Positions 22,922 through 30,865 of a DNA stretch of 32,787 bases are shown here, piece by piece (position 1 is the stretch's first letter; the number at the start of each line of letters is the position of its first letter). A program made the position numbers and the translations under genes. The stretch lies in the NCBI GenBank assembly GCA_035527515.1, contig DATLAJ010000065.1:1-32787 (forward strand), read 5' to 3'. This DNA is from a bacterium. Its GTDB lineage: Bacteria > B130-G9. The notes beneath the pieces were generated by a model that worked only from the letters and a program-made list of their open reading frames with translations, ran no database searches and was not told the DNA's origin.

Positions 22922-24109
22922 TTACTTCTTCGCTTGTTTGGGTTTGCGACTTATCTGCTCTTTGCTTGACTTGACGCCCTGCTGCGCCTCGAGATTGCTG
23001 GGAGCCAACTTCAAGACCTTCTGGTAGGTCTCGAGAGATTCGTCGTACTTACCTTCCCTGTAATAGCAGTGGCCAAGCATCAGAAGCGGAGTAACGCTCT
23101 TTTGCCATTCGTAAGCACGGCGATAATACCCCTCCGCCTCGAGGAACTCCTTGCGCTGGTAGTAGATGCTCGCCAAGAGATTCGCAGCGTTGCAGGCTCC
23201 ACCGTTGTCCAGTTCAAAAACCTTCTTGAGGTCCGGGACCGCCTTGTCCGGCTGATTGAGGCCCTGCCAAGCTTTCGCCCGAAGCATGTAACCCCTGTAA
23301 TCATTTGCCGCAACGACAGCCATCTTGTTGCCAGTTGATAGCGAGGCTTTGTAATCACCCGCTCCAAGCTGCGCCTCGCCCAACGTGTTAAGTGCCTCCA
23401 CGTTGCCCGGCTCCTTGGCCAAGACCGGCTTCACAATCGCCACGGCCTTCTCGTGTTTCCCGAACCGCTGATAAGAGTCGGCCAATCTCAGCTGGGTCTG
23501 AACGTGTTCGGGCTTCAACAGGCTGGCTTTCTCAAGATACTTGATTGCCTCCTCATACTTCCCTAAAGACCGGAGAACAACACCGTAGAGATAATTGAAC
23601 TGGAAGCGATTCAGAGCCTTGCCCGTAACCTTTGACAGAGTATTCGCGGCCTTCTCGTAGTTGCGGAGCTTCACGTATGCCGTAGCCAAGCCATAACTGC
23701 CTTGATAATCTCCCGGCCGGTAGGCGAGTCCTTGTTCAAACCGCTCTACAGACTTCTGATAGTCCTTTCTCTTTAGAAACAACCTTCCGAGAAGGAACAG
23801 AGATTCGTAGTCGTTGGGCTTGAGGCTCACGCATTTCTCAAGAGCCCTGATGGCCTCTGCATCCCTTTTTTCCTTCAAGAGGATCAGCGCCTTGAGATAT
23901 AAATACTTCCGATTGTCGGGGTCCTTCTTGACCGCCTCGTCGATCGCCTTTTGTGCGGCGGCCCAGTCCTTTGCCTTGTAGGCGTCATAGGCTTGCTTAT
24001 ACTCTATAACGTCCTGAGCGAGGATCAAAAGCGGCAGCGTAAGAACAAGACCTGCGACCAGAGCTGTTATCGCCCGGCCATAACGGCTTCTCAACGTAAT
24101 GCTACTCAA
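22922..24109 (-). CDS. Secreted or periplasmic tetratricopeptide-repeat protein
   Basis: The 395-residue protein has an N-terminal hydrophobic signal segment (ITALVAGLVLTLPLLILA, likely cleaved or anchored near residue 31), followed by about ten TPR units over almost the entire remaining length, with repeats such as YKAKDWAAAQKAIDEA, LKPNDYESLFLLG and REGKYDESLETYQKV. It ends in a short basic tail (KPKQAKK). TPR arrays act as protein-binding scaffolds, often in envelope assembly. The TTG start at 24109 is well supported by GGAGGT six bases upstream. It follows the DksA-like gene by 66 bases and is the last gene of a four-gene operon. The partner proteins are unknown. Confidence 0.85.
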   Translation of the reverse strand: MSSITLRSRYGRAITALVAGLVLTLPLLILAQDVIEYKQAYDAYKAKDWAAAQKAIDEAVKKDPDNRKYLYLKALILLKEKRDAEAIRALEKCVSLKPNDYESLFLLGRLFLKRKDYQKSVERFEQGLAYRPGDYQGSYGLATAYVKLRNYEKAANTLSKVTGKALNRFQFNYLYGVVLRSLGKYEEAIKYLEKASLLKPEHVQTQLRLADSYQRFGKHEKAVAIVKPVLAKEPGNVEALNTLGEAQLGAGDYKASLSTGNKMAVVAANDYRGYMLRAKAWQGLNQPDKAVPDLKKVFELDNGGACNAANLLASIYYQRKEFLEAEGYYRRAYEWQKSVTPLLMLGHCYYREGKYDESLETYQKVLKLAPSNLEAQQGVKSSKEQISRKPKQAKK

Positions 24110-24175
24110 CTAATACCTCCATTCAATCAGCGCGACCGCCCCAGCAGACCTAACGTGGCACACAGACAAGAGACT

Positions 24176-24532
24176 TCAGACTTCCTCTGACTCCTGATCC
24201 TGCTTGCACTCGATGCACAGCGTTGCGACCGGCCGCGCCCGGAGCCGCTCCAGGCTGATGTCCCCGCCGCAATGTTCGCATATACCATAAACGCCTCTAT
24301 CGAGCTTGGCAAGTGCCTTGTCGATCTTGGCAAGCAGCTTCTGTTCTCTTTCCCGCAGCCTAAGCTTCAATGTCCTGTTCGATTCTTGGGACGCTATGTC
24401 TGCAAAGTCACCACTTTGGGGGCACGAATCACCGCATGACTCTTTCAACGTTTTTGCGGCCTGCGAAAGCAGAGCAGCCCTGTGTTCGATTAGCATGTTC
24501 TCAAACGAAACTAATACCTTCTTGTCCAGCAT
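24176..24532 (-). CDS. DksA/TraR-family C4 zinc-finger protein
   Basis: The 118-residue protein has an N-terminal coiled-coil hairpin (residues about 10-75, with long Leu/Lys/Glu helices) and a C-terminal zinc finger of the form C-x2-C-x17-C-x2-C (C85, C88, C106, C109), as in DksA. It has only the short DksA-like form, with LDRGVYGICEHCGGDI before the finger. DksA-type proteins enter the secondary channel of RNA polymerase and modify promoter responses, often together with ppGpp. The tip residues needed for full DksA activity are not plainly conserved, so a TraR/YocK-like role is also possible. It starts 12 bases after the phosphohexomutase stop, so it is co-transcribed. Confidence 0.85.
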   Translation of the reverse strand: MLDKKVLVSFENMLIEHRAALLSQAAKTLKESCGDSCPQSGDFADIASQESNRTLKLRLREREQKLLAKIDKALAKLDRGVYGICEHCGGDISLERLRARPVATLCIECKQDQESEEV

Positions 24533-24544
24533 TTCTCTGTTGCC

Positions 24545-25930
24545 TCAAAAGGCCCCGGAAATATCCACAGACTGATATTTCGACAACAATCGCTTGAAAT
24601 CCGCCTTTATGCCCTTAAGCGACTCCTCCGACTCTGCCTCGAACCTAAGCACTAGCACCGGCTGCGTGTTCGAGGCTCTAACAAGCCCCCAACCTTTATC
24701 GAATAGAACTCTCGCACCATCTATGTCGATAACCTCGTGGCCTTTCTTAAGTTCCCGCGCAATGCTTTTGACGACGTCAAATTTGTCCTCGTCTGAGCAC
24801 GGCACACGTATTTCAGGTGTGTTGTAAGTCTTGGGCAGGGCATCGATCGACTCGGCGAGCGACTCTTTGCTCTGAGCGAGAATCTCTGCCAGCCGGCAGG
24901 CGGCGTATAGCGCATCGTCGTAGCCAAGATATCTATCGGCGAAATACATGTGGCCGCTCATCTCGCCTGCGAGCAAGGCTCTCTCCTCGAGGACTTTGCG
25001 CTCGATCAGCGAGTGCCCGGTCCTCCACATTATTGACTTGCCTCCCATGCGCTCTATCTCTTGCCCAAGCACTTGAGAGCACTTGACCTCCGATATGATC
25101 TTGGCGCCTGGATGCTCTGATAGCACCTGTCTTGCATAAAGCAGGAGCAGAATGTCGCCCCATATCGGCCGTCCCCTCTCGTCTATGACGCCGATCCGGT
25201 CAGCATCCCCGTCGAACGCAATCCCCGCCATCGCGCCTGTCTCCCCGACTTTCGCCGACAAGGCGGAGAGGTTCTCGGGCACAGTCGGGTCCGGGAAGTG
25301 ATTGGGGAAACTACCGTCGAACTCGCAGTAAAGCGGAACAACCTCGCAGCCCATTCTACTCAGCAGACGAGGCGCGAGCTGGCTGGCTGTCCCGTTGCCA
25401 GCATCGATGACCAGCTTCACCCTTCGGCCCGAGGTCATCTTGCCCATATCGATCGAGTTCTCAAATAGATAGTTGACGTAGTCCTCCTCGACGTTCTTTT
25501 TGTCGAGCTTGCCTAAACCGCTGGCGAAATCGCCACGCTCAACGGTCGCACGAAGGGCCTGAATCTCTCTGCCAAAGATCGTATGCTTGCCCTTACAGAC
25601 CTTCAAGCCGTTGAACTGCGGTGGGTTATGGCTGCCCGTGATGACGATTCCACCATCAGCATCCAAATGTCGGAGTGAGAAGTAAAACACTGGAGTCGGG
25701 ACCATGCCGATGTCCGTTACATTGCAGCCCGTAGATAAGATCGCATCAATCAGTGCCTTGGCAAAGCTGGGCGAGGAGAGCCTAACATCCCTTGCAACCA
25801 CCAGATTGGCAAGGCCAGCCCTCTTGATGTCAGTCCCGAACGCCTTGCCTATGCCGGCCACGACGTCCACAGTCAGGTCCTCGCCGACTATCCCACGAAT
25901 ATCATATTCCCTAAAGATCCGCGGATTCAT
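24545..25930 (-). CDS. Phosphomannomutase/phosphoglucomutase
   Basis: This alpha-D-phosphohexomutase interconverts hexose 6- and 1-phosphates (mannose or glucose), feeding nucleotide-sugar synthesis for surface polysaccharide. The 461 residues match the AlgC/ManB group. The phosphoserine is S100 in TGSHNPP, the Mg-binding loop is DGDADR at 240-245, and the sugar-specificity loop is GEMSGHMYF. The GEMSG form is typical of dual-specificity PMM/PGM enzymes. The C-terminal phosphate-contact RASNTQPVLVLRFE is present. The product would supply the glycosyltransferase and polysaccharide exporter encoded elsewhere in the window, which is an inference. It starts eight bases after the TPR membrane protein gene. 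Confidence 0.93.
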   Translation of the reverse strand: MNPRIFREYDIRGIVGEDLTVDVVAGIGKAFGTDIKRAGLANLVVARDVRLSSPSFAKALIDAILSTGCNVTDIGMVPTPVFYFSLRHLDADGGIVITGSHNPPQFNGLKVCKGKHTIFGREIQALRATVERGDFASGLGKLDKKNVEEDYVNYLFENSIDMGKMTSGRRVKLVIDAGNGTASQLAPRLLSRMGCEVVPLYCEFDGSFPNHFPDPTVPENLSALSAKVGETGAMAGIAFDGDADRIGVIDERGRPIWGDILLLLYARQVLSEHPGAKIISEVKCSQVLGQEIERMGGKSIMWRTGHSLIERKVLEERALLAGEMSGHMYFADRYLGYDDALYAACRLAEILAQSKESLAESIDALPKTYNTPEIRVPCSDEDKFDVVKSIARELKKGHEVIDIDGARVLFDKGWGLVRASNTQPVLVLRFEAESEESLKGIKADFKRLLSKYQSVDISGAF

Positions 25931-25938
25931 GTCTTTGC

Positions 25939-26880
25939 CTATTTACCTGTTGGCTTTGGGCTCTTCGTGCCGTTTTTCTCCAGCTTGACAGTCCTTTTGC
26001 CAGTCTCGTCTTTCCCAACAACGACGCGATGCACTTTGCTGGCATCAAACCCCGGCGGAAGCTTCGAGAGATCCGCTCCGATCTTGGGTGGGCGGCCGGC
26101 ACCCGTGGCGCCGGGGCCCTCCAGATGCCTGAGCGCCTCATTGGCCTCACGTTCCCACTGCGAGCCAGGATAGAGCGAGGCGATTTTTGCATAGACCGTC
26201 TTTGCCGAGTCGGGCTTGTTCATTCTCTCGTATAGCTCTGCCAGGTTGAAATAGTATGGCTGGATTCCGGGAGAGTTGCCTTGCGTTTTGAACAGCTGCT
26301 CGTAGCTTTGCACCGCCGCACCGGGCTCCCCCATCTGCTCCTGTGTTCTAGCTATATTGGCCCGGCAAAGCGCACTGAAGGCTCCATCCGGGAATCTCTT
26401 GAGGCAATTTTGGAACGCACGAAGTGCCGACTGGTAATCGGCGAGCTGGTAGCGAACGATTCCGATGTACAGTAGGACGCGCTCTATGTTCCTGGCTCTA
26501 GGGTAAGCCTTCTGTAACTCCTCAAACTGGGCAACCGACTTCTTGAGCAATGACTGCTGCTTGTCGAGTCGCTCGGCCAGCGATGTCTTCTCGTCTTCGC
26601 CCTGCTGGGCCTCGCTGTTTGGCGTGAGGTCTATTGCCATCGCCTGTTGATAAAGGTCCGCCGCGAAGTACTCCATCGTTGCGGATGCCGTGATCCGACC
26701 CTCGCGATACGATCTGTAGGCAAAAGACCCGGCAATCACAACTGCTACCGCTACAATGGCAAAGAGTATGAACCTGCTGTTCTGCTTGCTGAAATCAATA
26801 ATATGAGTAAGAAGGTCTTTCGGGAGCGGCCGATCCTGCCCCCTCACCTTCTTCTTGACTCTGATCGTTCTTCCAACCAA
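25939..26880 (-). CDS. Membrane-anchored TPR protein (YfgM/TPR_21-like)
   Basis: From the start chosen here the protein has 313 residues: a basic N-terminus (VKKKVRGQDRP), one transmembrane helix at residues 37-55, a linker with a charged coiled-coil stretch, and then four to five TPR units (LLYIGIVRYQLADYQSALRAF, YYFNLAELYERMNKPDSAKTVY). It ends in a Gly/Pro/Lys-rich tail. N-in topology with periplasmic TPRs recalls YfgM, an ancillary SecYEG factor. I chose the TTG at 26880, which has GGGAGG seven bases upstream; the frame extends 23 codons more to a TTG at 26949 that would sit at the predicted transcript start. It is the first gene of the operon. Confidence 0.75.
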   Translation of the reverse strand: MVGRTIRVKKKVRGQDRPLPKDLLTHIIDFSKQNSRFILFAIVAVAVVIAGSFAYRSYREGRITASATMEYFAADLYQQAMAIDLTPNSEAQQGEDEKTSLAERLDKQQSLLKKSVAQFEELQKAYPRARNIERVLLYIGIVRYQLADYQSALRAFQNCLKRFPDGAFSALCRANIARTQEQMGEPGAAVQSYEQLFKTQGNSPGIQPYYFNLAELYERMNKPDSAKTVYAKIASLYPGSQWEREANEALRHLEGPGATGAGRPPKIGADLSKLPPGFDASKVHRVVVGKDETGKRTVKLEKNGTKSPKPTGK

Positions 26881-26958
26881 TAGCTGTCCTCCCAATCGCC
26901 AGGGAATTACTCCTGGCCCTGTTTCTTTTTTGCGAGCGAACAATATCAAACCACTATT

Positions 26959-26987
26959 AATATAACAACTCCAATGCGAGCGCCCAA
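26959..26987 (-). promoter_or_regulatory. Promoter of the TPR-phosphohexomutase-DksA-TPR operon
   Basis: On the minus strand TTGGGC (26982-26987) and TATATT (26959-26964) are 17 bases apart. Transcription would start near 26950, leaving a leader of about 70 bases before the TTG at 26880. The stretch from here to the terminator at 27197 contains no gene. Confidence 0.4.
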
Positions 26988-27196
26988 CAATCGGATTGAA
27001 CTATAAAGATGTCTTGCCGCGAGCCCGCATAACAGCTTTGAAAGGGACTTGTTCTTCACACTTCAGGTTGCTTCAGGCGAGAGGGAATGACTACCAGTCT
27101 GGTTTCTTGGCTGTAAGCTGAGGGCTTAGAACTGGTGGAACATGGAGCTTCAGTAAGATGGCATCTGGCTGCAACCAGTCAAGCGCGTGCTCGGGC

Positions 27197-27227
27197 AAAA
27201 AAAGAGGCCCGGACATCTGCCCGGGCC
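27197..27227 (-). terminator. Intrinsic terminator of hsp20
   Basis: GGCCCGG (27206-27212) pairs with CCGGGCC (27221-27227) across an eight-base loop; on the minus strand the hairpin is followed by TC and a run of seven T. It lies about 30 bases after the stop codon of hsp20, so the gene is likely transcribed alone. Confidence 0.9.
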
Positions 27228-27259
27228 CCAACATTAGTCAGCTCGCTAGGACTACGAGA

Positions 27260-27712
27260 TTACTTCCCCTGGACCTCGATCTTGATCTGCTTCGGCTTGG
27301 CCTCCTCTGCTTTCGGAAGCGTCACGCGCAGAACGCCATCGCTAAACTTGGCCTTGATCTTGTCCTTCTGTACACGGCTCGGGAGAGCGAACGACCGGCT
27401 GAAGCATCCGTAGCTCCGCTCGATTCGATGGTAGTTCTCCTCCTTGGTCTCCTTCAACATCGTGCGCTCACCAGAAAGCGTCAAGACGTCATTCGCGAGC
27501 GAGATATCAACATCAGAAGCCGTCAGGCCAGGCAGCTCCGCCCTGAGCTCGATGTTGTCCTTCGTCTCTAAAACGTCCACCGCCGGCGACCAGTCGCCCT
27601 TGATCATCGGCGACAGCTCGCCCTTTCTCTGGAACGCCTCGTCGAAGAGACGGTTCATCCTCTCCTGAAATGTCATCAGGTCTCTCAGTGGCTCCCATCT
27701 CACAATTGCCAT
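27260..27712 (-). CDS. Small heat-shock protein, Hsp20/alpha-crystallin family
   Basis: This ATP-independent chaperone holds unfolding proteins. The 150-residue protein starts MAIVRWEPLRDLMTFQERMNRL, the common N-terminal form of bacterial Hsp20s. The alpha-crystallin domain covers about residues 40-135, with ELPGL and the conserved FSDGVLRVTLPK strand, and ends with an IKI (I-x-I) motif for oligomer contacts. I chose the ATG at 27712 with AGGAG eight bases upstream; an extra 19 codons upstream lack family similarity. It has its own promoter (27766-27794) and terminator. No CIRCE element is visible, so HrcA control is not suggested. Confidence 0.93.
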   Translation of the reverse strand: MAIVRWEPLRDLMTFQERMNRLFDEAFQRKGELSPMIKGDWSPAVDVLETKDNIELRAELPGLTASDVDISLANDVLTLSGERTMLKETKEENYHRIERSYGCFSRSFALPSRVQKDKIKAKFSDGVLRVTLPKAEEAKPKQIKIEVQGK

Positions 27713-27765
27713 TTCACTATCTCCTGTTTTTGATGTTTTGTTGTGATGTTCATCTTTCATCAGAG

Positions 27766-27794
27766 ACAATAGACCTTTAGTCGGGAGTTGTCAA
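27766..27794 (-). promoter_or_regulatory. Sigma-70-type promoter of hsp20
   Basis: On the minus strand a perfect TTGACA (27789-27794) and TATTGT (27766-27771) are exactly 17 bases apart. The leader to the ATG is about 50 bases and is rich in A. Heat control might therefore act on mRNA structure or through a factor not visible here. Confidence 0.65.
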
Positions 27795-27956
27795 ATAGTT
27801 TAATATGATCTCTGATACATCCGCCAAACCAACCTACCAACGCCATATCTCACGCCACTCATCCTCTTCCTCCTGAAACCGATGCCCGCCACAAACCCAA
27901 AAACTTGACGACCATGCCCATAACATCCTATAAGAAACGCATTGGACTCAACAATA

Positions 27957-28793
27957 ATGCACGAGGCAGATGACGTGAGATTCCCGACCTTTCGAGACCT
28001 GAAAGAGCTCTGGGCGAGGCGAGAAGTCCTGCTCAACCTCGTGATGCGAGACCTCGAGGTCAAGTATAAGGGCTCCGTGATCGGGATATTCTGGTCGCTC
28101 CTTAACCCGCTCATGATGCTTCTGATCTATACGATTGTATTTCGCTATGTGATCGGGATGAACGTAAAAAACTTCCCGGTTTTTTTCATGTGTGGTTTTC
28201 TGCCCTGGATATTCCTCTCAAACTCCGTAACGATGGCCGCGCCCTCAGTTATTAACAACCCAAACCTCGTCCGCAAGGTCTATATGCCAAAGGCGATAAT
28301 CCCGCTGTCTGCGATGGTTGCCTGCCTTGTTGAGTTTGTGATGACACTCGTCATCTTGCTGCTAGCTCTGCCTTTCTTTGGACATGCTCCGGGGCATCTA
28401 GCGTTCCTATTGCCGCTTCTGGTGCTCGCACAGGCCATCTTCGTGGGCGGACTTGCCCTGCTTTTCTCGGCGAGCACGGTTCATTTCAGAGACGTCAAGC
28501 ACCTTCTAGATATTCTGCTAATCGTCTGGTTTTGGCTGACGCCGATAGTATATCCGATGAGCAAGGTCGCCTCTCTCAAGCTTCCGTGGCCACTTTTGGG
28601 AAACGTCGTGGTCTGGCTCATAAGCTACAACCCAATGTCGGTCTTCGTGTGTGCTTACAGGGCGGTCTTGCTCCAAAATGCTCTTCCGACAGGGCTAACG
28701 ATTGCCCTGGTTGTCATTTACACGTTCGGCTCGGCCGCAGCTGGTTGGCTGCTCTTCGCCAGGTCGAGCGCCAGGTTCGCTGAGGTCGTCTGA
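27957..28793 (+). CDS. ABC-2 type polysaccharide export permease (Wzm/TagG/KpsM type)
   Basis: This is the inner-membrane subunit of an ABC exporter for O-antigen, capsule or similar glycans. The 278-residue protein has the family's N-terminal amphipathic region (LKELWARREVLLNLVMRDLEVKYKGSVIG), six hydrophobic helices and the typical GIFWSLLNPLMMLLIY and FLPWIFLSNSV stretches. I start it at the ATG at 27957; a TTG five codons upstream is also possible, and neither has a clear Shine-Dalgarno sequence. The TGATG junction with the next gene couples it to its ATPase. The upstream gap shared with hsp20 shows no further gene. Confidence 0.93.
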   Translation: MHEADDVRFPTFRDLKELWARREVLLNLVMRDLEVKYKGSVIGIFWSLLNPLMMLLIYTIVFRYVIGMNVKNFPVFFMCGFLPWIFLSNSVTMAAPSVINNPNLVRKVYMPKAIIPLSAMVACLVEFVMTLVILLLALPFFGHAPGHLAFLLPLLVLAQAIFVGGLALLFSASTVHFRDVKHLLDILLIVWFWLTPIVYPMSKVASLKLPWPLLGNVVVWLISYNPMSVFVCAYRAVLLQNALPTGLTIALVVIYTFGSAAAGWLLFARSSARFAEVV

Positions 28794-29578
28794 TGTCAAA
28801 CGAAGGCCGACTGCGTAATGAGCCGAGCAGCTCTGACGTTATTCAGATGCGGTCGGTGTCTAAGAGATACCGGGTCTATTATGAGAAGAGCGAGAACATA
28901 AAGTACCTCATCATCAACCTGTTGAAGGGCAAGCGGGACAGATACCGCGACGTTTGGGCGCTGAGAGACGTTGCCTTATCCGTGTCGCGAGGCGAGACGC
29001 TGGGGATAGTCGGCGAGAACGGCTCGGGCAAGAGCACTCTGCTGAAGCTTCTCTGCCGGATACTGCTTGCTGACGAGGGCCATGTCGAGGTCAGTGGCAG
29101 AGTTGCGACGCTACTCGAGCTGGGCTCGGGCTTCTCGATGGAGCTATCGGGCCGCAAGAACATCTTTATGAACGCCTCGATTCTCGGCCTCTCTCGGAGA
29201 GAGGCACGGGGGAGGCTCGATGAGATAATCTCTTTCTCCGAGCTCGGCGACTTCATAAATGCACCCATCAAAAGCTATAGCAGCGGAATGCTAGTGAGGC
29301 TCGGTTTTGCCGTCGCAATTAACGTAGAGGCGGACATTTTTCTCATAGACGAGATCCTTGCGGTCGGCGACGAGCGCTTCCAGAAGAAATGCCTCGATCG
29401 GATCAGGGGGATGCAGCGGCAGGGCAAGACGATAGCGCTCGTCTCGCACAACATGGACATAATCAGGGAGTTCTGTAGCCGCGCGATCCTCTTGTCCAAG
29501 GGCAGGCTCATGGCCGATGGCAGGCCGGACGCTGTGATCGAGGCATACAGGCAAGTTCAGCGTTCTAACGTAAGATGA
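28793..29578 (+). CDS. ABC transporter ATP-binding protein for polysaccharide export (Wzt/TagH/KpsT type)
   Basis: The 261-residue ATPase partners the preceding permease, from whose stop it overlaps by one base (TGATG). Walker A is GENGSGKS at 74-81, the signature is YSSGM at 162-166, Walker B is FLIDE with D186/E187 and the H-loop histidine is H219. The N-terminal RYRVYYEKSENIKYLI and the DEILAVGD segment are typical of the TagH/Wzt subfamily. The C-terminal carbohydrate-binding domain of long Wzt proteins is missing, so export is probably not coupled to recognition of a terminal sugar cap. No glycosyltransferase cluster adjoins; the nearest is at 10194. Confidence 0.93.
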   Translation: MSNEGRLRNEPSSSDVIQMRSVSKRYRVYYEKSENIKYLIINLLKGKRDRYRDVWALRDVALSVSRGETLGIVGENGSGKSTLLKLLCRILLADEGHVEVSGRVATLLELGSGFSMELSGRKNIFMNASILGLSRREARGRLDEIISFSELGDFINAPIKSYSSGMLVRLGFAVAINVEADIFLIDEILAVGDERFQKKCLDRIRGMQRQGKTIALVSHNMDIIREFCSRAILLSKGRLMADGRPDAVIEAYRQVQRSNVR

Positions 29579-29711
29579 TCAATGTGATGAAGGACTTGAG
29601 ATATGTCCGGCGGCTTCTCGTAGTCGATAGAGCGCCTCGTCAGCGAACGCCGGGCAGTCAGGCGCCAGGTCTCGTCTTCTTTCATTTCGGTTCATTCGTG
29701 GCCAAGCTCTC

Positions 29712-30185
29712 GTGAAGCGCTTCGAGATCATTGGAACCACGGCCGACGCTGGATTTGTTGCCTACGGTGAGAGTCTCGAGGCGCTCTTTACGCACGCGGC
29801 AGAGGGGATGTTTGCGATCATATTCGGGCAAGAGCCCCAGCTTCCGTGCCCCGATAAGACCGATACGTTCGCTCTCTCCGCCGTTGATATCGAGTCGCTC
29901 CTTGTTGATTTCCTGTCCGAGCTCCTCTGGCGTTTCGACACGGACCTCCTCGTTCCCTCCGCAATAAAGTTATCGATCCGCGTGCCCGAACGTCTGACGA
30001 GAGAACCGGCCCCAGGTGGCGGCTCGGAGCGTGGCAGACCGACGCTTGAGGCGCGTGTAGGTTTTGCTGGCTGCAAGCGCCTCGCGCAGAAGCCAGTTAC
30101 GGACGTTAAGGCGGTTACGATGCACAACCTCGCTATCGTGAGAGAAAGTGGTGTTTTCAGTGTGAAGGTCATCTTGGATATATGA
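29712..30185 (+). CDS. Archease family protein (RtcB co-factor)
   Basis: Archease speeds guanylylation and multiple turnover of the RNA ligase RtcB, which joins broken tRNAs and other RNAs. The 157 residues show the family pattern: TTADAGFVAYG near the start (with D12), EALFTHAAEGMFAII, the ESLLVDFLSELL helix, and a C-terminal KAVTMHNLAIV strand ending in ILDI, the metal-binding end. A Gly/Pro/Arg-rich insertion, about residues 95-112, is unusual. No rtcB is in the window. The GTG start at 29712 has no ribosome binding site. The 133 bases before it and the 94 bases between its end and the tRNA promoter show no gene. A tRNA-Gly gene lies 140 bases downstream. Confidence 0.85.
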   Translation: MKRFEIIGTTADAGFVAYGESLEALFTHAAEGMFAIIFGQEPQLPCPDKTDTFALSAVDIESLLVDFLSELLWRFDTDLLVPSAIKLSIRVPERLTREPAPGGGSERGRPTLEARVGFAGCKRLAQKPVTDVKAVTMHNLAIVRESGVFSVKVILDI

Positions 30186-30278
30186 GTCTCGCTGTCCGGG
30201 TGGAGCAGTTCGCGGCTGTGCCCCGGGGGCCGGACGACATTGAAAACGAACGTCTCAGTCCTGTTCATCGGATCGGAC

Positions 30279-30308
30279 TTGACATCTCCTTTGGGGGGAA
30301 CCTAAATT
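30279..30308 (+). promoter_or_regulatory. Promoter of the tRNA-Gly gene
   Basis: A perfect TTGACA (30279-30284) and TAAATT (30303-30308) are 18 bases apart. The transcript would start about ten bases before the mature tRNA at 30325, as is usual for single tRNA genes. Confidence 0.6.
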
Positions 30309-30324
30309 GATGGGTAGTTCTAGA

Positions 30325-30399
30325 GCGGGAATAGCTCAGAGGTAGAGCATCGCCTTGCCAAGGCGAGGGTCGCGGGTTCAAATCCCGTTTCCCGCTCCA
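30325..30399 (+). tRNA. tRNA-Gly (anticodon GCC)
   Basis: The acceptor stem GCGGGAA pairs with TTCCCGC, followed by a T discriminator and an encoded CCA. The D arm (AGCTC...GAGC), the anticodon stem TCGCC/GGCGA with loop TTGCCAA (anticodon GCC) and the T arm with GGTTCAAAT are all present. It reads glycine codons GGC and GGT. The region that follows carries accessory genes, so the tRNA may be an insertion site, but no duplicated tRNA 3' end is visible in this window. Confidence 0.97.
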
Positions 30400-30865
30400 G
30401 CCATTTAGCCACCTGCCCATCGATTCACACCTACGAAATGCCCTGACTTCGCTCTGTTCTGCAATAGGCTGTTTTACGGTCTTTTCATTTCTTGTGTGCG
30501 CGTTTGTGGGCACAAATAGGGCACACCCTGGGCACAGTGTTCCGAGACACTATGATTGGTGTGTTCATTATGGCGGCGCAGAATACAATCATTGGATGAA
30601 TGGCTGTATGGGCGGTATGACAACGATTGTGGGCACAAATAGGGCACACTGGCAGTTTGACAGTTACCGTGAGTCGGTCGATAAGACCCACAGTAGCCCC
30701 AATAATTCTTTGACGGCGTTCCTCGGGCTTCTAACTAGTGGGGCAGTGGAGGAAATCAGGAAAGGTGTAAAATGTCTCTCGCGTTCGCTGGTGGAATCCC
30801 AATTCGCTTCTTGAAGTGCAGAGCTTTTGCAGTTGTTCTCTTTGTTGTCCACATCGTTGAGCAGG
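30400..30865. other. Intergenic region with two 23-bp direct repeats
   Basis: This stretch lies between the tRNA and the ParB-like gene. Short frames exist on both strands but have no recognisable domain, no plausible start context and no coding-like composition. The only clear structure is the 23-bp direct repeat at 30504-30526 and 30627-30649. Confidence 0.5.
30504..30649. repeat. Pair of exact 23-bp direct repeats, 123-bp period
   Basis: Bases 30504-30526 and 30627-30649 are identical (TTGTGGGCACA followed by AATAGGGCACAC). A half-match, GGGCACA, lies just after the first copy. They sit about 105 and 228 bases downstream of the tRNA-Gly. Candidate roles are arm-type recombinase sites or a binding site for the ParB-like protein; the sequence does not decide. 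Confidence 0.75.

Noticed and set aside
27713-27800. CIRCE operator before hsp20
   Set aside because: No TTAGCACTC-N9-GAGTGCTAA inverted repeat is present; only a sigma-70-like promoter is seen.
30265-30513. Minus-strand frame containing RDLNPRPSPWQGDALPL
   Set aside because: This is the well-known false translation of the antisense strand of a tRNA-Gly gene, which lies exactly here.
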